Assembly: GCA_035291025.1 (NCBI GenBank)
Contig: DATDTB010000094.1
Span: 1-7,514 of the forward strand
Direction of reading: 5' to 3'
Length of the DNA stretch: 7,514 bases
DNA from: DATDTB01 sp035291025
GTDB taxonomy: Archaea > Iainarchaeota > Iainarchaeia > JAFGOX01 > DATDTB01
This document shows, one piece after another, positions 1-5,122 of this stretch (position 1 is its first letter; every line of letters begins with the position of its first letter). The notes beneath the pieces were generated by a model. It saw only the letters and a list, made by a program, of their open reading frames with translations. It had not been told where the DNA came from and did no database searches. Made by a program: the position numbers and the translations under genes.

Positions 1-495
1 GTCTCATTCAAGCCCTCACCCGTATTGCACGAAAACCACGGACTGGAAATACAGCCCGGACAGGCGATTGAGCTGCCGGGCGGCGAGGTTTCCGTGCAAC
101 CCGACCCCTTGACTCTTTCCGGGGTAATAGTCGTTGACGGCGTGCTCGCCGGCAAGGGCGTGCTCAAGTCCCCCGTTAGGGTCCACGTGGAAAAAGGCGA
201 GGTCTCGAGTTTCAAGGGAAAAGACGCGGAATTCCTGGAAGGCGTCTTCGCTGAGGACTCCAACGCGCGCCGTGTCTCGGAGTTCGGCCTGGGAACCAAC
301 CACGCGGCCAAAGTCTGCGACGTTTCCTACTTGGCGGAAAAAACGCTGGGAACATGCCACTTCGCCTTGGGCAGTTCTGCTTTGATTGGCGGCGACGTCA
401 TCTCGGGCTACCACATTGGAATGCTGTTGAAGTCGCCTACAGTAAAGTTTGACGGCCGCGACGTAATCAAGAACGGCAAGTTCCTGCTAGAGTGA
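1..495 (+). CDS. M29-like (leucyl aminopeptidase / aminopeptidase T family) protein, C-terminal part
   Basis: The reading frame is open from base 1 to the TGA at 493-495, so the gene enters from the left and only its last 164 residues are visible. The pattern matches the C-terminal half of M29 metallopeptidases (COG2309): LPGGEVSVQPD, GVIVVDG, SEFGLGTN, EKTLGTCHFALG, and a final SPTVKFDG ending near the stop. Family members are cytoplasmic aminopeptidases with two metal ions, bound in characterised enzymes by two Glu, two His and one Asp. Here the candidate Glu (in GGEV and SEFG) and the His of GTCHFA are present. The last ligand motif, usually HxD, reads HIG, so the Asp is a Gly. That leaves real peptidase activity uncertain. 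The related fold of 2,5-dihydroxypyridine dioxygenases uses the same HxD, so it is not a better match. Family assignment is fairly secure; substrate is unknown. Confidence 0.75.
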   Translation, partial: VSFKPSPVLHENHGLEIQPGQAIELPGGEVSVQPDPLTLSGVIVVDGVLAGKGVLKSPVRVHVEKGEVSSFKGKDAEFLEGVFAEDSNARRVSEFGLGTNHAAKVCDVSYLAEKTLGTCHFALGSSALIGGDVISGYHIGMLLKSPTVKFDGRDVIKNGKFLLE

Positions 496-497
496 AC

Positions 498-519
498 TTT
501 TTTTTTTAAAAAACTTTTT
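498..519. terminator. Bidirectional T/A-tract terminator between convergent genes
   Basis: Ten T residues (498-507) follow the upstream gene's stop by 2 nt, then six A residues (508-513) and a second T5 (515-519). Read on the minus strand, the A6 is a T-tract 10 nt beyond the propeller gene's stop. Archaeal RNA polymerase terminates at such oligo-T runs without needing a hairpin, so this 28-bp gap can plausibly end both transcripts. Confidence 0.65.
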
Positions 520-523
520 GCCT

Positions 524-3484
524 TCAAGCCCACTGGCACTTGCCTTCAACGCAGCCGCATTCAACGCCGTACTTCTTGGAGTCGTAGCATTCGCGGTACT
601 CGCACGTCGTATTGACTGGTTCCTCGGCCGCGCCTTGGCACACGTGACCAGAGCACCCGCCAGTAACGCAGTCATCGTCTGAAGCGCACTCTCCTTCAGT
701 TGACGTCCCGCAAAACTCTTCCAATCCGCTAGCGCAGGCCGCCTCGCAGTCTTCCATGGAGTCAAAGGGCGGTTTCTGGCTTGCTCCGTTGACAGCGTAA
801 CTGCACCTCTGCAGTTTGGCGCAGTCCACGCCGTTGAAGTAATACTTTGGAGGCTTAAACGCCTCGCAGTCAGCCAAAGGGTACTCCGGGGGCCGCCAGC
901 CGCAGTCCTTGCTTGCAGTGAGTACTTCAGGCTTCAAAGACACTTGCTTTAATTCCTTCAAGTCCTCAAGCGAGTTGGCCTTGACGAGCGTCCCGGAAAC
1001 CGTGTAGAGCACGCCGTCAATGAACAGCGAGCGCTTCACTGAGTCCTCGTCCCCGTAGTAGTAAAAGCCCTGCTTGAGTTTTTCCCCGGAGTCCGAGTGC
1101 GTGACGCGTCCCTTTAACTCAAAGCCCTTTTCGAGCGTCAAGTTGAACACGTACGCGCCTTGCCACTTGTATTCGCCGTACTCCCAGCCCTGCACTGGAC
1201 CGGTTTTGTCAGCGAACTCGGCCAGCAAAACAGGTATCACGAGCAAGTCCTTGTTCTTGTTGAAGAGGAAGGCGTGGTGGTCTTGCAAGGCGTAAGAGTC
1301 AGTCCCTCGGTCGCCAATGACGTACTTTCCGACCTCGGCGGGGTTTTCCGGGTCGCTGACGTCAAACAAGGCCAGCTTGAGCCCTTGGTACCACGCAAAG
1401 TCGCCTTCCCTTGCCTCCACGGCCTCCTTTCCTACTCCAATGATGTGCGTTTCGTCGTACGGGTGCAGGTAGTCAGAGAACCCGGGGATTTTTAGCTTTC
1501 CAAGAACGCGCGGGTTTTCAGGAGAGCTCAAGTCCAGCACGAACAAGGGGTCGACTTTCTTGAACGTCACCAAGTACGCGCGGTCGCCCAGGAAGCGCGC
1601 CGAGTAAATCGTTTCCCCGACGGCCAGCCCCTCTACTTTTCCAACAACGTTCAACTCTCCGTCGAGTACGTAGACGTTGTTTTTCGGGCCTTGTGGCTTG
1701 CTGTCTTCACTCGAGTTTTCCGGCACTGCAACGCCGGCAGTCCGGGTCGCTGCAATTCCAACACTTAAAGGAATCGGCATCCTGTCAAAGCCTGAAAACC
1801 TCTCACTAGTTGTCGCAATCCTAAAGTAGCCGTCGTGTTCGTCCATCGAAAACTGGTTCAATGGACTCCCGGGCACTTCGCCGCGCGCCGAGTACTCGAC
1901 TCCCGAGCCAGTGATTGAAAGTTTGTGCACGACGCTCTTGTCTTCCTCGCGGTAAATGTCTTCCTGTATTTTTTCCTGGTCAACCACTTTCGTCATTTTT
2001 TCCAGCAAAGCCTTTTGGAAGTATTGCTCTATTCTTTCCCTTTCCTCGGCGGAAAGCGACGACTGGTACTCTTCCACGGCAATCGCGAGTTCCTGTAGTT
2101 TTTCCTCCGAGTCCAGCCCTGCGTTGTTTACTGCGTTTTCAATTTTGCCTGCGACGCTTGACGGAAGGACTTCCTTCGCGGTCTCTGCCAAGGCGTAAAA
2201 CATGACGAGTTCTTCCGCCCTGCGCTCCCTTTCGTACGACGTCCTGGTCTTGTCGTTGAGCACGGCATCGATTCCGGGCGCGAGCCCTGGCGCGTTCTGC
2301 CTCACTTGCTCCAAGACCTTTTGCGTGCGGTAACCCGGCGGCAGCGCCTTCTGGGAGGTCAGGTAAACGTTGTCCAGCGAGACGAACATTGACTGGTTGT
2401 ACCCTGTGAGGAACGTATTCGAGTTCTTGCCGCCTTGCAGGTCAACGCTTAAAACGGTCGTGAACTGGTAGCCCGAATGGTAGTCCCCGAAGTGGTAAAC
2501 GCCCGTGGCAGGGACTTTTTCCTCCACGCCGTTCGCTGTTATGACGGGCAGGTCGAGCCGCGGCGCCTCGGAGCCGCTGCTGGAAAGCCTGTAAACGGGG
2601 TACCTTGAAATGGACTGGTTTGCTATTACGTGAACCCTTCCGTCAATCATTCTCGAGTCGTAATAACTGCCAGTGACCAGGTATGAGTCCTTGAGTTTCG
2701 GTTCCGCCTTGCCGGAAACGTCGTAGACTTTCACGAAGGTTTCGACTCGGTAGTCGTAGTAAGGGTAAGGCCGGTCTATGGCTATGGAGCTTGCGACCCC
2801 GCCAGTGGAGCCAGCAACCTTTCTGGACTCGGTGGACTCGGCGTCAGCGGCCGAAGCGGTCGTGGTTTTTTGCCCAATGACAACTAGCTTGTCCCCGTCA
2901 ATGTATAGCTCTTGTGGAGTTTCACCTTCTTCGAATTTTATCTCTGAAACAATTCCTGCCTCGCTTGCAGGGAACGCCTTCACTATCAGCACTCGCCCCA
3001 TTGCTTGCCTGTATTCGGGCGCGGGCGCAAAGCCTTCGACGACTCCCGAAGCGCCTTCCAGGAAGTAGTCAATGGATTGCTGTGATGGGATGACGTAAAG
3101 GTATTCGCCGTCGCTTTTCACGAAGTCAGCCTCGTCAACGCCTTCGACTTGAATGTTGGTTGTTGAATAGTCAACCCCCGCCGTCTTCAGCGACTGCGCG
3201 CCCGAATCAGATGGAGCGCTTGCGGTTTCCGCAGCCCCAATTGACAGCTGCGAAAATCCTGATGCAAGGCCGAAGCCAGGCGCGCTTGACTCTTCGAGGA
3301 ACTCCAAGAGTTCCTGTTCGCTTGAAAAACTCTTCAATACCGCGGGCTGCTTGCCAGAGACAAGCGGCTTGAAGGCGTCAATTAACGGCTTGAACGTTTC
3401 AGGCTTGACGACTGCGACTCCGCCTGCCACCAGCAGCAAGACAAGCGCGGCCGCCACTAGTGGAGCAATTCCCTTAGAGTTCAT
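524..3484 (-). CDS. Secreted/membrane-anchored beta-propeller protein (PF09826 / COG4880 type) with Cys-rich tail
   Basis: This is a 986-residue extracytoplasmic protein of unknown ligand. The N-terminus is MNSKGIAPLV followed by a hydrophobic stretch (about 8-26), acting as a signal or membrane anchor. The family hallmark, including QVEGVDEADFVKSDGEYL, lies at about 111-128, followed by blade-like repeats (VYDVSG, MIDGRVHVIA, GSPLNQFSMDEHDGYFRIATT, VLDLSSPENP, LFDVSDPENP) to about residue 850. A charged helical segment at about 380-516 interrupts the propeller. There are no Cys before residue 861 and sixteen after it: six with partly Kunitz-like spacing (861-917), then ten (925-983) resembling the archaeal eight-cysteine-cluster domain (FCGTSTEGEC, GGCSGHVC, YGVECGCVEGKCQW). 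The ATG at 3484 is chosen because GGGGTG (3494-3499) sits 9 nt upstream. A GTG at 3496 would add four residues but lies inside that ribosome binding site. It is divergent from a membrane-anchored regulator, which may control it. Confidence 0.9.
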   Translation of the reverse strand: MNSKGIAPLVAAALVLLLVAGGVAVVKPETFKPLIDAFKPLVSGKQPAVLKSFSSEQELLEFLEESSAPGFGLASGFSQLSIGAAETASAPSDSGAQSLKTAGVDYSTTNIQVEGVDEADFVKSDGEYLYVIPSQQSIDYFLEGASGVVEGFAPAPEYRQAMGRVLIVKAFPASEAGIVSEIKFEEGETPQELYIDGDKLVVIGQKTTTASAADAESTESRKVAGSTGGVASSIAIDRPYPYYDYRVETFVKVYDVSGKAEPKLKDSYLVTGSYYDSRMIDGRVHVIANQSISRYPVYRLSSSGSEAPRLDLPVITANGVEEKVPATGVYHFGDYHSGYQFTTVLSVDLQGGKNSNTFLTGYNQSMFVSLDNVYLTSQKALPPGYRTQKVLEQVRQNAPGLAPGIDAVLNDKTRTSYERERRAEELVMFYALAETAKEVLPSSVAGKIENAVNNAGLDSEEKLQELAIAVEEYQSSLSAEERERIEQYFQKALLEKMTKVVDQEKIQEDIYREEDKSVVHKLSITGSGVEYSARGEVPGSPLNQFSMDEHDGYFRIATTSERFSGFDRMPIPLSVGIAATRTAGVAVPENSSEDSKPQGPKNNVYVLDGELNVVGKVEGLAVGETIYSARFLGDRAYLVTFKKVDPLFVLDLSSPENPRVLGKLKIPGFSDYLHPYDETHIIGVGKEAVEAREGDFAWYQGLKLALFDVSDPENPAEVGKYVIGDRGTDSYALQDHHAFLFNKNKDLLVIPVLLAEFADKTGPVQGWEYGEYKWQGAYVFNLTLEKGFELKGRVTHSDSGEKLKQGFYYYGDEDSVKRSLFIDGVLYTVSGTLVKANSLEDLKELKQVSLKPEVLTASKDCGWRPPEYPLADCEAFKPPKYYFNGVDCAKLQRCSYAVNGASQKPPFDSMEDCEAACASGLEEFCGTSTEGECASDDDCVTGGCSGHVCQGAAEEPVNTTCEYRECYDSKKYGVECGCVEGKCQWA

Positions 3485-3493
3485 TTTCAAAAG

Positions 3494-3499
3494 CACCCC
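3494..3499 (-). promoter_or_regulatory. Ribosome binding site of the propeller gene
   Basis: GGGGTG on the minus strand ends 9 nt before the ATG at 3484 and contains the GGTG core complementary to the archaeal 16S 3' end. It is preceded by an A8 run. It decides the start: the alternative GTG at 3496 would be part of this element, with only A residues upstream. Confidence 0.6.
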
Positions 3500-3568
3500 T
3501 TTTTTTTGATTTCTTTTCCTGGCTTTTCGCGTTTTGTTGAATCCGTGCAGATACTACGTTTTTCGTCC

Positions 3569-3577
3569 TTTAAATAA
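3569..3577 (-). promoter_or_regulatory. TATA-like element, probable promoter of the propeller gene
   Basis: The minus strand reads TTATTTAAA, a good archaeal TATA match and the most AT-rich octamer in this otherwise GC-rich gap. A start about 25 bp downstream (near 3547) would give a leader of roughly 60 nt. The element is nearly symmetric (plus strand TTTAAATAA), so direction cannot be fixed from sequence, and a role for the divergent gene is possible. Confidence 0.5.
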
Positions 3578-3585
3578 GTTGCCAA

Positions 3586-3607
3586 GGCTCCAACTCGAGT
3601 TGAAGCC
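3586..3607. promoter_or_regulatory. 22-bp near-perfect palindrome, candidate operator
   Basis: The core CAACTCGAGTTG (3591-3602) is a perfect 12-bp palindrome. Flanking arms GGCTc and aAGCC extend it to 22 bp with a single mismatched pair. It sits between the divergent propeller and winged-helix genes, with its centre about 24 bp from one TATA-like box (3569-3577) and about 25 bp from the other (3616-3627). A two-fold symmetric site is what a dimeric winged-helix protein such as the adjacent gene product would bind. Binding itself is inferred. Confidence 0.55.
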
Positions 3608-3615
3608 TACAGCGC

Positions 3616-3627
3616 TGCTTTAAAGCA
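3616..3627 (+). promoter_or_regulatory. Palindromic TATA-like element before the winged-helix gene
   Basis: TGCTTTAAAGCA is a perfect 12-bp palindrome whose centre, TTTAAA, could serve as a weak TATA box. A start about 25 bp downstream falls near 3647, just before the GGTG ribosome binding site and the ATG at 3661, implying a very short leader. It could instead be a second regulator site overlapping the promoter. Confidence 0.4.
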
Positions 3628-3648
3628 CTTGCCGCGCGAGTCTTACTT

Positions 3649-3652
3649 GGTG
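3649..3652 (+). promoter_or_regulatory. Ribosome binding site of the winged-helix gene
   Basis: GGTG lies 8 nt before the ATG at 3661, at normal archaeal spacing, and supports that start. Confidence 0.5.
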
Positions 3653-3660
3653 CATGCTCA

Positions 3661-4326
3661 ATGGCGTGGGGTTTGCCTGACAAGCCGGAAAAAGCAAAGC
3701 CGGCCCGCGAGGAAAGCGTAGTGCTGCTTCCCTTAGGGGAAGAGCGGACTAAGGGAATAGCTCAGGCGTTGAGCAACGAGACCGCGCGCAGCATCCTGAA
3801 TTGCCTGTCCAGAAAAAGCGCAACGGCCTCGCAGGTTTCCCGCGAGCTTTCAATGCCCTTGTCAACGGTTCACTACAACCTCGAAGTCCTTGAAAAGTCA
3901 GAACTGGTGGTAGTGGAAAAAACGCATTACTCACCCAAGGGAAGCGTTGTGAAGACTTACGCGCCGGCCAAGAAGCTGATAGTCCTGGCGCCGCAGGGCA
4001 CTGAGTCAATGGCGTCTCGCCTCAAGCAACTCCTGCCCGCCGTTGCCCTTCTTGCCCTTCTTTCGTTCTTTGTTGACTCCGCGTTTTACTCAATGCAGTC
4101 CGCGTCCCTTCCAATCGCCCAAAAGAGCCTTGCCGCGCCTTCAAGCGGAATCGAGCGCTCTTTTTCTCCTTCCACTGCCGAAGTCGAGTCTGGCGCCGAC
4201 TCGTACCAGCAGCAGTCAGTCCCGGCCCGCCAGGAGTTCGGCGTCACGCCCGGAACCGCGTTGTTCCTTGCCGGCTTGCTGGCACTTGCCGTCATTGCTT
4301 TCCGGCCGGGAAAGAAAGAGGGTTAA
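3661..4326 (+). CDS. Membrane-anchored winged-helix (ArsR-like) transcriptional regulator
   Basis: This 221-residue protein joins a cytoplasmic DNA-binding domain to two membrane helices. Residues about 28-110 form an ArsR-type winged helix: NETARSILNCLSRKSATASQ leads into SMPLSTVHYNLEVLEKSELV, the expected recognition helix (about 65-83). It is followed by a beta-wing with TYAPAKKLIVL. TM1 is at about 124-143 and TM2 at about 198-214, with a positive tail RPGKKEG; this fits N-in/C-in topology. The outer loop of about 54 residues (144-197) is rich in Ser, Ala and Gln, lacks Cys, and has no recognised sensor fold. The only Cys is at 48, so the ArsR metal-binding pattern is absent. Archaea have many such tethered one-component regulators. 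It is transcribed away from the propeller gene across a palindromic gap, so autoregulation and control of that gene are the natural inference. Signal and targets are unknown. Confidence 0.85.
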   Translation: MAWGLPDKPEKAKPAREESVVLLPLGEERTKGIAQALSNETARSILNCLSRKSATASQVSRELSMPLSTVHYNLEVLEKSELVVVEKTHYSPKGSVVKTYAPAKKLIVLAPQGTESMASRLKQLLPAVALLALLSFFVDSAFYSMQSASLPIAQKSLAAPSSGIERSFSPSTAEVESGADSYQQQSVPARQEFGVTPGTALFLAGLLALAVIAFRPGKKEG

Positions 4327-4330
4327 AAAG
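4323..4330 (+). promoter_or_regulatory. TATA-like element for a leaderless transcript
   Basis: TTAAAAAG overlaps the stop codon of the winged-helix gene and is centred about 28 bp before the ATG at 4355. No Shine-Dalgarno-like sequence lies in the 28-nt gap. Together this fits a leaderless mRNA starting at or very near the ATG. Read-through from the upstream gene is the alternative. Confidence 0.4.
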
Positions 4331-4354
4331 TTTTCCGTTATCTTAACCCGTTGT

Positions 4355-5044
4355 ATGGCCGTTCAAGACAGGACTCTCGCGTTAACGCTTTTCCTGTTGT
4401 TGTTTTCTCTTGCGCCTTTGACGGCGCAGGCACAGGACGCTGAAACCGCCCCGGCGGCCCCGAAGTGCCACGAGCCAAAGGGCCCGCCGTTGTGCCCCGA
4501 CGAAGCGCTTTACCTTGCCGGGGGCATTTTTTCCTTTGCAGTAATACTGGGCAGCCTCGTGATTTGGTACTTGTGGCAGCAGGACAAGGAGAAAAAGGAA
4601 AAGGAAAAACAACAAGCCAAGTATTCAACGAAGCAAACCGTTACCGGGATCGTGCCCGAGGACTTAGTGAAAAAGGAAATCACTGCGCCAACCCTTGAAT
4701 CCGAGCCTTCAGTTCCCCCAGCGCGGGCCTTGGAGCCAGCCGAAACCCAGCCCCAAAAACCGCCAGCCCCAGTGCTGTTCCCTGAAGTGAAAAAACCCGA
4801 GGTCTCGGCGCCGCAAGTCTTCATGCCTCCAGTCAGCGCGCCCCCGATTGCCTTGCAGCCCACTCCGGCAATGCCGGCGCAGGGACTTCCGACGCAGGAG
4901 GAAATGAAACAAATAGAAGCCCTCGTCAAGGCGCTTGCGCCGTTCACTGCAAAGGCCAGCCGCGAGGACATGATGAACGTGATAAGGGACAAGGGGTACT
5001 CGGAAGTAGTCGCGCTTGAGGCGCTGAAACGGCTTTACGGCTGA
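4355..5044 (+). CDS. Single-pass membrane protein with Pro-rich linker and small helical C-terminal domain
   Basis: I do not recognise a named family for this 229-residue protein. It has a signal peptide (about 1-26, likely cleaved after AQA) and a short outer segment with two Cys in a CX8C spacing (38 and 47). One TM helix (about 52-73) is followed directly by the positive run KEKKEKEKQQ, placing the rest inside the cell. Residues about 113-180 are Pro/Ala-rich with repeated PP, APV and KPEV steps, probably an extended linker. Residues 181-229 are predicted helical; the last part, REDMMNVIRDKGYSEVVALE, resembles the three-helix UBA-like pattern (GYS followed by an alpha helix), suggesting a protein-binding module. 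The ATG at 4355 is chosen because it begins the signal peptide and avoids a 280-nt overlap with the upstream gene. It lies 28 nt downstream of the regulator and may share its control. Confidence 0.75.
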   Translation: MAVQDRTLALTLFLLLFSLAPLTAQAQDAETAPAAPKCHEPKGPPLCPDEALYLAGGIFSFAVILGSLVIWYLWQQDKEKKEKEKQQAKYSTKQTVTGIVPEDLVKKEITAPTLESEPSVPPARALEPAETQPQKPPAPVLFPEVKKPEVSAPQVFMPPVSAPPIALQPTPAMPAQGLPTQEEMKQIEALVKALAPFTAKASREDMMNVIRDKGYSEVVALEALKRLYG

Positions 5045-5054
5045 CTCACGGAAC

Positions 5055-5060
5055 TTTTTT
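5055..5060 (+). terminator. T-tract terminator after the Pro-rich membrane protein gene
   Basis: A run of six T begins 10 nt after the stop codon, with no hairpin before it. This suits archaeal T-tract termination and separates this transcript from the nuclease gene. Confidence 0.45.
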
Positions 5061-5073
5061 CCCACGCCAAGGC

Positions 5074-5089
5074 GCGAACCTTTTTATTT
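5074..5089 (+). promoter_or_regulatory. BRE/TATA promoter of the beta-CASP nuclease gene
   Basis: CGAACC (5075-5080) directly precedes TTTTTATTT (5081-5089), a BRE plus TATA arrangement. Transcription about 25 bp downstream would start near 5110, leaving almost no leader before the GAGGT at 5111-5115. Confidence 0.5.
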
Positions 5090-5110
5090 CCCTAAAGCCT
5101 TTGTTTCCGT

Positions 5111-5115
5111 GAGGT
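5111..5115 (+). promoter_or_regulatory. Ribosome binding site deciding the TTG start of the nuclease gene
   Basis: GAGGT is 7 nt before the TTG at 5123 but only 1 nt before the TTG at 5117. Spacing therefore favours 5123. No in-frame ATG or GTG exists nearby. Confidence 0.5.
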
Positions 5116-5122
5116 CTTGCGC

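Noticed and set aside
487..765. Minus-strand frame of 92 codons overlapping the end of the propeller gene.
   Set aside because: It is out of frame with the conserved Cys-rich tail (FCGTSTEGEC to GKCQWA) and runs across the terminator into the neighbouring gene.
3500..3507. T8 run on the plus strand as a terminator.
   Set aside because: No plus-strand gene ends here. On the minus strand it is an A8 run just before the propeller gene's ribosome binding site, in the leader.
4043..4354. Upstream extension of the Pro-rich membrane protein frame to a start at 4043, giving 333 residues.
   Set aside because: It would overlap the winged-helix gene by about 280 nt, the added stretch is Ser/Arg/Pro-rich shadow sequence, and a clear signal peptide begins at the ATG at 4355.
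4510..4992. Minus-strand open frame of 160 codons opposite the Pro-rich membrane protein.
   Set aside because: It is the antisense of a well-supported protein with signal peptide and TM helix; its apparent Cys/Gly/Ser richness is the complement of Pro/Ala/Thr codons.
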